Shown: positions 9,223 through 18,083 of the stretch, piece after piece
Numbering within the stretch: position 1 is the first letter of the stretch
Layout: each line of letters begins with the position of its first letter
Assembly: GCF_913777625.1 (NCBI RefSeq)
Contig: NZ_CAJYTI010000011.1
Location: 62,001 to 126,000 of the forward strand
Direction of reading: 5' to 3'
DNA: 64,000 bases
Origin: an uncultured Sphingomonas sp.
GTDB lineage: Bacteria; Pseudomonadota; Alphaproteobacteria; Sphingomonadales; Sphingomonadaceae
Program-made: the position numbers and the translations under genes
The notes under the pieces: generated by a model
The model's input: only the letters and a program-made list of their open reading frames with translations
The model's database searches: none
Told to the model about the DNA's origin: nothing

Positions 9223-9709
9223 GGGCAAGCGCCGCCTTTACCTTCTGTTCGACGCTGGCGCGGTCGACCGCGACGCCCGACAGACGCGCAACGATCGCTT
9301 CGACCGCCTCGACGGTCGCCGCCTCGATCTCGCCGATCGCCGCCTGCTCGCGCTCGGCGATGCTGCGGGTCGCGTCGGCCAGCCGTGCTTCATCGGCCGA
9401 CGTGGCAGCCTTGAGCTTGGCTTCGGCGGCGGTCGCCGCCTGCGCCTTGGCGCCGGCGGTCACCCGCAGCGCCTCGGCACGGGCAGCGTCCAGCCCCGCC
9501 TGATAGGCCTCGTCCGCGGCCTTGGCGGCGTCGCGCGCCGCTTCGGCCGCCGCGAGGTCGCCGCTGATGCGGGCGGAGCGATCTTCCATCGTCCGCTCGA
9601 TCTTCGGCACCATCGCCTTGCCGATCCCGAAGTAGATCAGGGCAAATACGATCGCGAGCCAGAAGACCTGCGAGGCGTAGATCTCCGGGATCTGATCTAA
9701 CTGCGGCAT
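9215..9709 (-). CDS. F0F1 ATP synthase subunit b' (second b-type stalk subunit)
   Basis: A 164-residue b'-type stalk subunit. It starts MPQLDQIPEIYASQVFWLAI, with one membrane helix at about residues 13-31 (FWLAIVFALIYFGIGKAMV), followed by an Ala-rich coiled coil to the end. The FALIYFGIGKAMVPKI segment after an N-terminal aromatic patch is typical of alphaproteobacterial b'. It pairs with the subunit b encoded immediately downstream to form a heterodimeric peripheral stalk. It lies 21 bp downstream of atpE. The distinction between b and b' rests on gene order and the N-terminal sequence. Confidence 0.93.
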   Translation of the reverse strand: MPQLDQIPEIYASQVFWLAIVFALIYFGIGKAMVPKIERTMEDRSARISGDLAAAEAARDAAKAADEAYQAGLDAARAEALRVTAGAKAQAATAAEAKLKAATSADEARLADATRSIAEREQAAIGEIEAATVEAVEAIVARLSGVAVDRASVEQKVKAALAHG

Positions 9710-9730
9710 CGGCCGAGGCCTCCGTTCTGC

Positions 9731-9961
9731 TTACTTGACGACGAAGAGGATCAGGATCGCGACGACGAACGCGATCAGGCCCAGCAGTTCCGACGCGGCG
9801 AAACCGATGAACAGGCGGCCCTGCTGGCCGTCTGCCGCACCCGGGTTGCGCAGCGCGCCCTCGAGGAACGAACCGAACACGTTGCCCACGCCGAGCGCGG
9901 CGAGGCCGATACCGATCGCAGCCAGGCCGGCACCGATGTACATTGCACCAAGATCAGTCAT
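9731..9961 (-). CDS. atpE: F0F1 ATP synthase subunit c
   Basis: A 76-residue, two-helix proteolipid that forms the proton-driven c ring. Helix 1 is Gly/Ala rich (GAGLAAIGIGLAALGVGN). The polar loop carries the conserved RNPGA motif, and helix 2 has the proton-binding carboxylate as Glu in ASELLGLIAF. The presence of Glu and the plain helix-1 sequence are consistent with a proton-coupled rather than sodium-coupled ring, although I infer this from motif only. It sits between the a and b' genes. Confidence 0.98.
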   Translation of the reverse strand: MTDLGAMYIGAGLAAIGIGLAALGVGNVFGSFLEGALRNPGAADGQQGRLFIGFAASELLGLIAFVVAILILFVVK

Positions 9962-10012
9962 GTCTAGCTCCCTAGATAATTCGGTAGAAACGATAAGTCG
10001 AAACGGAACGAC

Positions 10013-10795
10013 TTAGTGCAGGTGCACCGCGTCGTGGAGATACAGCGAAGTCAGCAGCGCGAACACATAGGCCTGGATCGCGCAGACCAGCAGCTCGAGC
10101 GCGCTGACGCCGACGATCATCGCGAAGCTCAGCACGCCGACCACGCCACCCAGCGGCGTGCCGCTGGTGAAGCCCTGGACGACGAAGCTGCCGAACACTT
10201 CGAGCAGGATGTGCCCGGCGGTCATCGCGACGAACAGTCGCAGGCCCAGCGAGAACGGACGCACCAGGAACGAGACGAGCTCGACCGGAATGATCACCGG
10301 CATCAGCCAGCCCGGCGCGCCGTGCGGCACGAACAGCGAGAAGAACTTGAAGCCGTGCTTGATCAGGCCGACCGCGAGGACGATGCCGAACGAGAAGAAG
10401 GCGAGCACCGCGGTGACGGTGATGTGGCTGGTGACCGCGAAGGTGTGCAGCCCCGGCAGCACCGCCAGCGGCAGCACGCCGACCAGGTTCGCGAACAGGA
10501 TGAAGAAGAACAGCGAGAAGATGTACGGCGCGAACTTCTTGCCGCCCTTGCCGATGTTCACGTTCACCATCGAGTCGATGAACCCGACCGCGCCTTCCAC
10601 CATCAGCTGCCACTTGCCCGGGATCAGCTTGCGCTGCATGCCGCCCACCATGAAGAGGAACAGCAGCGCGGCGACCACGAACATGAACAGCGCCGAGTTG
10701 GTGAAGGAGATGTCATAGCCGAACAGGTCAATATGGCGGCCCAGAATGGGCTCGACCTTGAACTGCTCCATCGGATCGATTTTGCCGGCGCTCAC
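10013..10795 (-). CDS. atpB: F0F1 ATP synthase subunit a
   Basis: A 260-residue polytopic subunit that provides the proton half-channels next to the c ring. Around residues 190-200 lies GLRLFVAMTAGH, containing the invariant Arg needed for proton transfer. The final helices (SFAMIVGVSALELLVCAIQAYVFALL) carry the conserved Glu-Leu and Gln-Ala-Tyr positions. It overlaps the end of atpI by 4 bp and precedes atpE by 51 bp. Confidence 0.97.
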   Translation of the reverse strand: MSAGKIDPMEQFKVEPILGRHIDLFGYDISFTNSALFMFVVAALLFLFMVGGMQRKLIPGKWQLMVEGAVGFIDSMVNVNIGKGGKKFAPYIFSLFFFILFANLVGVLPLAVLPGLHTFAVTSHITVTAVLAFFSFGIVLAVGLIKHGFKFFSLFVPHGAPGWLMPVIIPVELVSFLVRPFSLGLRLFVAMTAGHILLEVFGSFVVQGFTSGTPLGGVVGVLSFAMIVGVSALELLVCAIQAYVFALLTSLYLHDAVHLH

Positions 10796-11085
10796 TCTGC
10801 GCGCTCCTTCGAAATCTTGTAGATGTTGCGAAACGCCACGATCACGCTGAGCACCAGCAGGATCAACAGAGCCCAGGGGCTCGTTCCCAGCCAGCGATCG
10901 AGCGCGAAACCGATCACCCCGCCGCCCAGCGGTGCGCCGATCAGTTCGGCGAGCACCCGCGAGCCCTGCTTATAGCCCTTTTCGGGCTTGCGCACCGGCG
11001 TCTGGCCCTCGCGCACCGCCGCCTTCGCATCGGCGATGCGACGGTCGAGGTCGGAACGGATAGGGTCGTCAGACAAAGCGAGCAC
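10792..11085 (-). CDS. atpI: AtpI-like F0 assembly protein (AtpZ/AtpI family)
   Basis: A 97-residue membrane protein with a charged N-terminal tail (residues 1-40) and two transmembrane helices (LIGAPLGGGVIGFALDRWLG, and WALLILLVLSVIVAFRNIY). The GFALDRWLGTSPW turn between the helices is characteristic of the AtpI/AtpZ family, which helps assemble the c ring or move Mg2+. The start is a GTG at 11085; a TTG three codons on is an alternative. It is the first gene of the F0 operon, so the promoter should lie in 11086-11360. Confidence 0.9.
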   Translation of the reverse strand: MLALSDDPIRSDLDRRIADAKAAVREGQTPVRKPEKGYKQGSRVLAELIGAPLGGGVIGFALDRWLGTSPWALLILLVLSVIVAFRNIYKISKERAE

Positions 11086-11360
11086 GGCGATCCAGATATG
11101 AAAAAGCCGCCGCGCATAGGGCGGGCGACAAACAGCATCGCAAGCCGATGGCCGCGATGTACGGGCGCTTTAGGAAGACCAATCGACCGAGTCAACCGTT
11201 GCAACATTCGCTGCTTCATCACGAATTCATCGGGGGACAACACCTTCGCACCCGCGGAAATCCGCCGTTCGTGGCTGCTGCGGCGCAACGGTGCGCGAGG
11301 GCCGCGCGGTTTCGCGCCCTCGCATTGCGGGCCATCGGCGATCGCTGCATAGTTGCGCGG
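11086..11360. promoter_or_regulatory. Divergent intergenic region between atpI and radC
   Basis: This 275 bp spacer separates the divergently transcribed atp operon (minus) and radC (plus). It must hold promoters for both, but I could not pick out convincing -35/-10 pairs by eye. The ORFs listed here on the track have arginine-rich or random composition and look spurious. No strong palindrome is present. Confidence 0.4.
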
Positions 11361-12044
11361 ATGTCCGACGATGCGCCTGACAATAGCGGCCACCGCGCGC
11401 GCCTGCGCCAGCGCCTGTTCGAGGGCGGCACGGAGGCGCTGCTCGATCACGAGCTGGTCGAGTATCTGCTGGCGCTGACCATTCCGCGGCGCGACACCAA
11501 ACCGCTCGCCAAGACGCTGCTCAAGGAATTCGGCGGCCTGCCCGGCCTGCTCGCCGCCGACCCGGAGGCGATGCTGCGGATCGACGGCGTCAAGGACACG
11601 CAGATTGCCGCGCTCAAGGCGGTGCATGCCGCCGCGCTCCGCCTGCTCCAGGCCAGGGTTCGCGAACAGCCGGTGCTCGCCAACTGGCAGGCGCTGCTCG
11701 ACTATCTGCGGGCGGACATGGCCCCGCACGTGATCGAGCGGGTGCGCGTGCTCCACCTCAACAGCCGCAACCTGCTGATCCGCGACGAGCTGATGAACGA
11801 AGGCTCGATCGACGAGGCGCCGATCTATGTGCGCCAGGTGATCGCCCGTGCGCTGCATCTGGGCTCGGCGGCGCTGATCCTGGTCCACAACCACCCCTCG
11901 GGCGACCCGAGCCCGAGCCGAGCCGACATCGACGTGACGCGCAGAATCATGGAAGCCGGCAAGCCGCTCGGCATCACGGTGCACGACCACCTCATCATCG
12001 GCAGCGAGGGCCATGCGAGCTTAAGGGCGAAGGGGCTGATGTAG
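11361..12044 (+). CDS. radC: RadC family protein (JAB/MPN domain)
   Basis: A 227-residue protein when started at the ATG at 11361 (MSDDAPDNSGH); the track start 71 codons upstream adds an unrelated basic stretch. The N-terminal third is a helix-hairpin-helix region (LLAADPEAMLRIDGVKDTQIAALK). The C-terminal domain has the metal-binding JAB motif LVHNHPSGDPSPSRAD and a later LGITVHDHLIIG. RadC is often described as a DNA-repair protein, but its biochemical function is unresolved. Monocistronic as far as can be seen. Confidence 0.95.
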   Translation: MSDDAPDNSGHRARLRQRLFEGGTEALLDHELVEYLLALTIPRRDTKPLAKTLLKEFGGLPGLLAADPEAMLRIDGVKDTQIAALKAVHAAALRLLQARVREQPVLANWQALLDYLRADMAPHVIERVRVLHLNSRNLLIRDELMNEGSIDEAPIYVRQVIARALHLGSAALILVHNHPSGDPSPSRADIDVTRRIMEAGKPLGITVHDHLIIGSEGHASLRAKGLM

Positions 12045-12128
12045 GAGCCGCAGTAGATAGCGCATCGTCCCCCGCCAGGGCAGGGCGATCGCATGTGGAT
12101 CGAGATCGCGCTCGCCCGAAAGTACGTC

Positions 12129-12223
12129 GTCATTCCCGCGAAGGCGGGAATCCATTTGCCAGGACGCCCGCGGAAAGAACCGAAACTTCGGCGTCAATGG
12201 GTCCCCGCCTTCGCGGGGATGAC
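12129..12223. repeat. REPIN-like element, copy A1 (95 bp)
   Basis: A 95 bp element made of two inverted hairpin halves: it begins GTCATTCCCGCGAAGGCGGG, ends CCCGCCTTCGCGGGGATGAC, and has a less conserved centre. The whole unit is flanked by CCCCCGCCAGGG (near 12069) and CCTGGCGGGGGAG (near 12247), so it is nested inside family C ends. Four further copies are listed separately. Confidence 0.85.
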
Positions 12224-12279
12224 GGCGTGGGATTGCCATTTGCGACTGCCCCCCTGGCGGGGGAGGACCGGGGAATCCC

Positions 12280-12774
12280 CTACTTCTTCCGCTTGAAGTC
12301 CACCGAGACGACGTTCGAGCCGTCCTCGACCGGCTTGGCCACGGGGCCGTCGCCGTCATTCTCGGCATCGTCATGCTCGTGCGGCTCGGGGCCTTCGGGG
12401 CCCTCGGTCGCCTGGAAGCGCAGCTCGAAATTCACCGCCGGATCGTGGAAGCCGGTGATCGCCGCGAACGGGATCGTCAGGATCGACGGAATCTGGTTGA
12501 AGCTGAGCCCCACCGAGAATTTCCGGTCGTCCACCGTCAGGTCCCAGTAGCGGTGCTGGAGGACGATGGTCATCTCGTCCGGGAACCGCTCCATCAGCCG
12601 CTGCGGGATGTCGACCCCGGGCGCCTGCGTCTTGAAGGTGATGTAGAAATGATGCGCGCCCGGCAGGCTGCCCGACTGCGCCACCGAGCCGAGCACACGG
12701 CCCACCACGGCGCGCAGGGCTTCCTGCACGATCTCGTCATACGGAATCAAACTATCGGGCACGGTGCCGTTCAT
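12280..12774 (-). CDS. sspB: SspB-like ClpXP adaptor protein (alphaproteobacterial type)
   Basis: A 164-residue protein from the ATG at 12774 (MNGTVPDSLIPYDEIVQEAL); the longer track ORF runs back antisense through hisB. The central segment (HHFYITFKTQAPGVDIP, and MTIVLQHRYWDL) and the acidic C-terminal half ending in basic VSVDFKRKK match the SspB family. SspB brings ssrA-tagged and other proteins to ClpXP for degradation. The tail after the folded core is the expected flexible ClpX-binding linker. It is divergent from hisB, with a 72 bp gap. Confidence 0.9.
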   Translation of the reverse strand: MNGTVPDSLIPYDEIVQEALRAVVGRVLGSVAQSGSLPGAHHFYITFKTQAPGVDIPQRLMERFPDEMTIVLQHRYWDLTVDDRKFSVGLSFNQIPSILTIPFAAITGFHDPAVNFELRFQATEGPEGPEPHEHDDAENDGDGPVAKPVEDGSNVVSVDFKRKK

Positions 12775-12846
12775 GCTCCCTTGGGTAGCGGCTGAAATGT
12801 TGGGGTCAAGATTGCATGCACGGCCATCGGCGTTATGTGCACCTTC

Positions 12847-13434
12847 ATGCGTATCGCGACCATCAGCCGCAAGACCAGCGAAACCTCGATCGACGTCACC
12901 GTCAACCTCGACGGCACCGGCGTCTACACCATCAGCACGGGCATCGGATTCTTCGATCACATGCTCGAGCAGTTGAGCCGCCACTCGCTGATCGACATGG
13001 ACGTCAGGACCGTGGGCGACCTCCATATCGACCAGCACCACACGGTGGAGGATACCGGGCTCGCGATCGGCGAAGCCATTGCGAAAGCGCTGGGCGACAA
13101 GAAGGGCATCCGCCGCTACGCCGACGCGCTGTCGCCGATGGACGAGACGCTGACCCGCGTCGCGGTCGACATTTCCGGCCGCCCCTATCTCGTCTGGAAG
13201 ACCGAATTCAGCCAGAAGAAGCTCGGCGAGATGGACACCGAGATGTTCGAGCACTGGTTCCACAGCTTTGCCCAGACCGCCGGCGTGACGCTGCATGTCG
13301 AGACGCTGTACGGCAGCAACAACCACCATATTGCCGAAGCCGCGTTCAAGGGCCTGGCCCGCGCACTGCGCGAGGCGGTGGAGATCGATCCGCGCAAGGC
13401 GGATGCCATCCCGTCGACCAAGGGAGTGCTGTGA
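12847..13434 (+). CDS. hisB: Imidazoleglycerol-phosphate dehydratase
   Basis: A 195-residue enzyme of the sixth step of histidine synthesis. I start it at the ATG at 12847 ([15 protein letters not shown]) rather than the upstream ATG at 12835. The two quasi-repeated halves carry the manganese-binding histidine clusters: [14 protein letters not shown] and [10 protein letters not shown] in the first half, EHWFHSFA and [11 protein letters not shown] in the second. This is the monofunctional form without a phosphatase domain. Its TGA overlaps the ATG of the next gene by one base. Confidence 0.97.
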   Translation: MRIATISRKTSETSIDVTVNLDGTGVYTISTGIGFFDHMLEQLSRHSLIDMDVRTVGDLHIDQHHTVEDTGLAIGEAIAKALGDKKGIRRYADALSPMDETLTRVAVDISGRPYLVWKTEFSQKKLGEMDTEMFEHWFHSFAQTAGVTLHVETLYGSNNHHIAEAAFKGLARALREAVEIDPRKADAIPSTKGVL

Positions 13435-13718
13435 TGATCCTCGTGCTGCTGACCTACAAGGTGGATATCGCCCAGATCGACGCACTGCGCCCCGCGCATG
13501 TCGACTGGCTCAAGCAGGGCGTCGCCGATGGCCGCCTGCTGGTCGCCGGCCGCAAGGTGCCGGTGACCGGCGGCTTCTTCATGGCGCGCGGATCGCTGGA
13601 CGAGGTGCAGGCCTGGGCCGCCACCGATCCGTTCGCGACCGCGGGTGCGGCCGAATACGCGTTCATCGAAGTCGCCCCGAGCGTCCTCGCGCCGGGGCTG
13701 GAGTCGCTCGGCCAGTGA
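13434..13718 (+). CDS. YciI-like protein inside the his operon
   Basis: A 94-residue protein of the YciI / DGPF ferredoxin-like fold family. It starts at the ATG at 13434, which shares a base with the hisB stop (TGATG), and its TGA overlaps the GTG start of hisH, so it is translationally coupled on both sides. The segment HVDWLKQGVADGRLLVAGRK holds the His and Gly positions typical of the family, followed by DPFATAGAAEYAFIEV. No catalytic role in histidine synthesis is known for YciI proteins. The tight coupling implies that expression in step with the pathway is useful, perhaps to handle a side product. Confidence 0.88.
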   Translation: MILVLLTYKVDIAQIDALRPAHVDWLKQGVADGRLLVAGRKVPVTGGFFMARGSLDEVQAWAATDPFATAGAAEYAFIEVAPSVLAPGLESLGQ

Positions 13719-14317
13719 CCGTCGCGCTGATCGATTACGGCGCGGGCAACCTCCATTCGGTGCACAATGCGCTGAAGGCGGCGGGTGCTGCCGACATCGC
13801 GGTGACGGCGGACCCGGCCGTCGTGCTGGCCGCCGACCGGGTGGTGCTGCCGGGTGTCGGCGCGTTCGGCGCCTGCGCCTCGGGCCTGCGCGGGCTGCCG
13901 GGCATGATCGAGGCGCTGGAGACGCGGGTGCTGCGCGACGCGGTGCCGTTCCTCGGCGTGTGCGTCGGCATGCAGTTGCTGGCGACCACCGGCGAGGAAC
14001 TGGGCAGCCATGCCGGGCTCGGCTGGATCCCCGGCACGGTGCGGCAGCTTCCCGCTAGCGCGAATCTGCGCGTGCCGCACATGGGCTGGAACGACGTGGT
14101 CCCCACCGTCGACCACCCGCTGATCGAGCGCGGCGAGGCCTATTTCCTTCACAGCTTCGCCTTTGACGGCGACGCGGTGCTCGCCACCACCGAACATGGC
14201 GGCCCGGTGACCGCCGCGATCGGCCGCGACAATATCGTCGGCCTGCAGTTCCACCCCGAGAAGAGCCAGCGCTACGGCATCGCACTGCTGGAGCGGTTCC
14301 TCGCGTGGAAGCCTTAG
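13715..14317 (+). CDS. hisH: Imidazole glycerol phosphate synthase, glutaminase subunit
   Basis: A 200-residue class I glutamine amidotransferase, started at the GTG at 13715 that overlaps the previous stop (GTGA). The order is VALIDYGAGNLHSV at the N-terminus, the oxyanion loop VVLPGVGAFGAC, the nucleophile Cys in FLGVCVGMQLL, and the His-x-Glu pair in LQFHPEKSQRYG. It supplies ammonia to HisF, encoded further downstream. The track version beginning at 13295 runs through the YciI gene out of frame and is not real in that part. Confidence 0.96.
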   Translation: MTVALIDYGAGNLHSVHNALKAAGAADIAVTADPAVVLAADRVVLPGVGAFGACASGLRGLPGMIEALETRVLRDAVPFLGVCVGMQLLATTGEELGSHAGLGWIPGTVRQLPASANLRVPHMGWNDVVPTVDHPLIERGEAYFLHSFAFDGDAVLATTEHGGPVTAAIGRDNIVGLQFHPEKSQRYGIALLERFLAWKP

Positions 14318-14373
14318 AATGCCTCGGCGCACGCCCCTTTTTTGCGGAGCCGTCGGACGTCCCAAACCAGCCC

Positions 14374-14468
14374 GTCATCCCCGCGAAGGCGGGGATCCAT
14401 TGGCGCTGAATTCGAAGTTCCTTCCCCCGGCGGTACGGCAAATGGATTCCCGCCTTCGCGGGAATGAC
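14374..14468. repeat. REPIN-like element, copy A2 (95 bp)
   Basis: The same 95 bp element as at 12129, inserted in the opposite orientation between hisH and hisA. It begins GTCATCCCCGCGAAGGCGGG and ends TTCGCGGGAATGAC. It splits the his operon with a 234 bp gap, the longest in the cluster up to hisF, and may reduce read-through or stabilise mRNA ends. Confidence 0.85.
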
Positions 14469-14551
14469 GGGGGTTTCTTGGCGGGAAATTTCCCCTTCAA
14501 CATCCGTCGCAATACGCCTGCCTCAAACGAGAAGGCAGTTTGGAAGAAATC

Positions 14552-15276
14552 ATGACCCTGCACATCTTCCCCGCCATCGACCTCAAGGCCGGCCAGGTCG
14601 TCCGCCTCGCCGAAGGCGACATGGCCCGCGCCACCGTGTACGGCGACGATCCCGCCGCCCAGGCCGAGCTGTTCGCACAGGCAGGCGCCGAATGGCTGCA
14701 CGTCGTCGACCTCGACGGTGCGTTCGCCGGCGAATCGGTCAACGGCCTCGCCGTCGCCAACATCCTGGCGCGGACGCCGAGCAAAGTGCAGCTCGGCGGC
14801 GGAATCCGGAACCGCGAATCGATCGCCCGCTGGCTCGACCTGGGCGTCACCCGCGTCGTGATCGGCACCGCCGCGCTGGAGAATCCGGACCTCGTCCGCG
14901 AGGCCGCCCGCGCCCATCCCGGCCAGATCGTCGTCGCGGTGGACGCCCGCGACGGCATGGTCGCGACGCATGGCTGGGCCGATGTGTCGGACGTGAGCGT
15001 GGTCGATCTCGCCCGCCGCTTCGAGGATGCGGGCGTCGCGGCGCTGCTCTTCACCGATGTCGGCCGCGACGGGTTGCTCAAGGGCTGCAATGTCGAGGCG
15101 ACCGTGGCGCTCGCCCGCGCCGTGTCGATCCCGGTGATCGCCAGCGGCGGCGTCACCGACATCCACGACATCCATGCGCTCCGCAAACACGTGGCCGACG
15201 GTATCGAAGGGGTGATCTCGGGCCGCGCGCTCTACGACGGCCGGCTGGACCTCGCCGAGGCGATCGAGGCCGGGCG

Positions 15277-15280
<4 letters not shown>
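14552..15280 (+). CDS. hisA: Phosphoribosylformimino-5-aminoimidazole carboxamide ribotide isomerase
   Basis: A 242-residue (beta/alpha)8-barrel isomerase. I start it at the ATG at 14552 ([19 protein letters not shown]), preceded by a GGAAGAA ribosome site; the TTG at 14540 on the track is upstream of that site. The catalytic Asp is in PAIDLK, and the second acid is in the [14 protein letters not shown] stretch. The C-terminal phosphate-binding loops ASGGVTD and GVISGRALY are intact. It overlaps hisF by 4 bp. Confidence 0.97.
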
Positions 15281-16038
<758 letters not shown>

Positions 16039-16125
16039 AGGGAGCGCCTATGCTCTCTCCGACCCTAGTTGCGGTCGCAGAGCATATCTGTCATTTGGAT
16101 GCTCCGTACTTTGCCGGAGCGAGTT

Positions 16126-16461
16126 ATGCGCTTGAAAATCCCCGCGCTGGTCCTTTTCATTTGCACGCCGGTCATGGCTTATAGTGGCGGCAACCACCAA
16201 GATGTTCAAGTGAGCAAGAAGTTGACGGTGTGGGGTCCCAAAGCGGGGGTTACGCGCTTTCTTGCACTGCAAGGTGCGCTAAAACCTGCATTGGCGGTGT
16301 CGGCACCCAAATCTCTTGGAACAGACAAGGCCGAAGCCACCGTCACGCTTCCCGCTGGCTACAAGGGTGAAGACGTCGTTCACACGACGCGCGAGGCCTT
16401 GGCTGCTGGACTCTGGTACAAATACGAGGAACGTCGATCCGCTGTGACGACTCGATCCTAG
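16126..16461 (+). CDS. Hypothetical exported protein
   Basis: A 111-residue protein starting at the ATG at 16126 after GGAGCGAG; the track ORF extends 19 codons upstream without good support. The first ~20 residues (MRLKIPALVLFICTPVMA) are a signal peptide ending VMA-YS. The mature part, about 90 residues, is Lys/Ala/Thr-rich with no motif I recognise. GC content and codon use are visibly lower than in the neighbouring his genes (AAA, TTG and TAT codons are frequent), suggesting it was acquired or is under weak selection. Confidence 0.5.
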   Translation: MRLKIPALVLFICTPVMAYSGGNHQDVQVSKKLTVWGPKAGVTRFLALQGALKPALAVSAPKSLGTDKAEATVTLPAGYKGEDVVHTTREALAAGLWYKYEERRSAVTTRS

Positions 16462-17026
16462 AATCCTAGCGTCTCGAAGACCTTATAGCCTACTCGACAG
16501 CAGGCCAGCAGCTGCCCACCAACTCCCGGTGTTTGCGGCAATGACCGACGGCGACGTAAAACGCAGCAGCCGCCGTCTTGCAGCACCAAAACTGTTCCCT
16601 ATATGTACCAATTGCCGTCTTCTGGCGGCGGCTCTTTGATCCTGTTTGGCACCGCTTTTACTGCTCACGAAGCGATGCGCTTCGCGGCACCTGCCCAATT
16701 CCGACGGTCTAACTTCGGCTAGAAAGCCCGGGCAACTCTCCACACGCCTAAACTTCCTGAACTTCGCAGGCCGTTTCGATCCCGTCCCCCCACCAGTCGT
16801 CACCCCAGCGAACGCTGGGGTCTCCGGGGGCCTGGGCGAGCCGGCGCCACGCTCCTGCAGGACATGCCGGCGTTCGTTGGCATGATGCTGGGGATGGGTC
16901 GCCGTGCATGCAGCCTGGCCTAAACTTCCTAAACTTCGGTCGGTGGCCACCACCCCGGCGCAGCGGTCCTCCGCCAGTTTCTGCTACCTACCCCGACTTC
17001 AAACTTCAGCGGCACGCGCTCGCGCC
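16462..17026. other. 565 bp non-coding region with duplicated 20-mers
   Basis: No credible gene is seen here. The sequence is less GC-rich than its surroundings. A 20-mer like GCCTAAACTTCCTGAACTTC occurs at about 16746-16765 and again, with one change, at about 16918-16937; a weaker CGACTTCAAACTTC copy follows near 17000. Between them sits a perfect short hairpin, ACCCCAGC-GAAC-GCTGGGGT (about 16802-16821). It may hold remnants of a gene or a dispersed element. Confidence 0.5.
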
Positions 17027-17434
17027 TCAAACCGCGGTCGGCCGGCTCAGCACATACCACGCGCACCCCAGCATCGCCGCCGCCACGCCGACCGCCAGCC
17101 ACGGCCCCGGCCGCGCACCCCAGGCGAACAGGCCGTAGCCGAGCGCCATGCCCGCACACGCCATCGCCTTGCCCTTACGCGGGATCGCGCCCTGTTCGCG
17201 CCAGGCGACCAGCGTCGGGCCGAATCGCGGATGGTCGAGCAGCCACGCCTCCAGCCGCGGCGAGGAGCGGGCGAAGCAGCCGGCGGCGAGGATCAGGAAG
17301 ATCGTCGTCGGCATCAGCGGCAGCAACGCGCCGACGAAGCCGAGGCCCACGAACACGAACCCCAGCCCCAGCCACAAGGGCCGCGACAGCCGCCCCTGCC
17401 CTGCCCCCGATTCGCGTTCCTGCACCATCGTCAT
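17027..17434 (-). CDS. DUF454 (YbaN-like) inner-membrane protein
   Basis: A 135-residue membrane protein; the start is placed at the ATG at 17434 behind AGGGCAGG. The longer track ORF runs antisense through hisE. The family signature is GLGFVGALLPLMPTTIFLILAAGCFARSS followed by HPRFGPTLVAWREQGAIPRKGK, which is the DUF454/YbaN pattern. Four hydrophobic segments fit a small polytopic inner-membrane protein. It is divergent from hisE. Function unknown. Confidence 0.9.
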   Translation of the reverse strand: MTMVQERESGAGQGRLSRPLWLGLGFVFVGLGFVGALLPLMPTTIFLILAAGCFARSSPRLEAWLLDHPRFGPTLVAWREQGAIPRKGKAMACAGMALGYGLFAWGARPGPWLAVGVAAAMLGCAWYVLSRPTAV

Positions 17435-17536
17435 CCTGCCCTGCTGCCGCGAATCGCTCGCAGCGACCATAAGGGAAGCCCCGCAATCCCGCGCCCCAGG
17501 ATTGACAGCGCCGCACGGCTCCCGCAGCCGGAGATC

Positions 17537-17854
17537 ATGGCCGACCTTCTCGACACGCTCGAACAGACCATCCGCGACCGCCGCCTGGGCGACCCTGCGA
17601 CCAGCTATGTCGCCAAGCTCACCGCCCGCGGCCGCGCCAAGATCGCGCAGAAGCTGGGCGAGGAAGCCACCGAAGCGGTGATCGCCGCGATCCAGGACGA
17701 TCGCGACGAGCTGGTGAAGGAATCGGCGGACCTCGTCTTCCACCTGCTCGTGCTGCTGGCGGACATGGGGCTGAGCCTCGACGATGTCCGCGTCGAGCTG
17801 GCGCGGCGCGAGGGCGTGTCCGGCATCGCCGAAAAGGCGGCGCGGGGGGCGTGA
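17537..17854 (+). CDS. hisE: Phosphoribosyl-ATP pyrophosphohydrolase
   Basis: A 105-residue all-alpha NTP pyrophosphohydrolase of the MazG-like fold, step two of histidine synthesis. It starts at the ATG at 17537 (MADLLDTLEQTIRDRRLG). The helix QKLGEEATEAVIAAIQDDRDELVKE supplies the EExxE residues that bind magnesium, and ESADLVFHLLVLLADMG the downstream E..D pair. It is the stand-alone form; hisI is not fused and not in the window. It lies downstream of hisF but separated by unrelated genes. Confidence 0.96.
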   Translation: MADLLDTLEQTIRDRRLGDPATSYVAKLTARGRAKIAQKLGEEATEAVIAAIQDDRDELVKESADLVFHLLVLLADMGLSLDDVRVELARREGVSGIAEKAARGA

Positions 17855-17869
17855 CCCCGCCGGCCCTTC

Positions 17870-18065
17870 GATCCTCCCCGGAACGGGGAGGGGGACCGCC
17901 GCCGAAGGCGGTGGTGGAGGGGGACCGCCGCACCGGACTCGCTTGCTGTACGCCCCCTCCACCATTCGCTGCGCGAATGGTCCCCAGCATCGGGTCGATA
18001 GTGCCCCCGGCACGATCTTGGATTGCCGGGGGCAATCCAACCCGATGCTCGTTCCGGGGAGGATC
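17870..18065. repeat. Composite palindromic element, family B copy 1
   Basis: The element begins GATCCTCCCCGGAACGGGGA and ends TTCCGGGGAGGATC, so the outer arms form an inverted repeat. Inside are further palindromes (CCGCCGAAGGCGG, CATTCGCTGCGCGAATG and an inverted CCCGGCA...TGCCGGGG pair). It is 196 bp long and fills the hisE-HIT spacer. Copies of about 142 bp lie at 47206 and 47944, and a minimal hairpin at 55406. Confidence 0.8.
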
Positions 18066-18083
18066 TAAGTTACGGAGCTACCA

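Noticed and set aside
10016-10822. 268-residue Glu/His/Arg-rich plus-strand ORF
   Set aside because: Antisense of atpB, with unusual composition that reflects the reversed codons of a membrane protein.
12280-13485. 401-residue version of the sspB ORF
   Set aside because: The N-terminal 237 residues are antisense to hisB; the true start is the ATG at 12774.
16798-16845. Sixth REPIN copy near 16.8 kb
   Set aside because: ACCCCAGCGAACGCTGGGGT is a single hairpin without the 95 bp partner half, so it was kept with the region description rather than family A.
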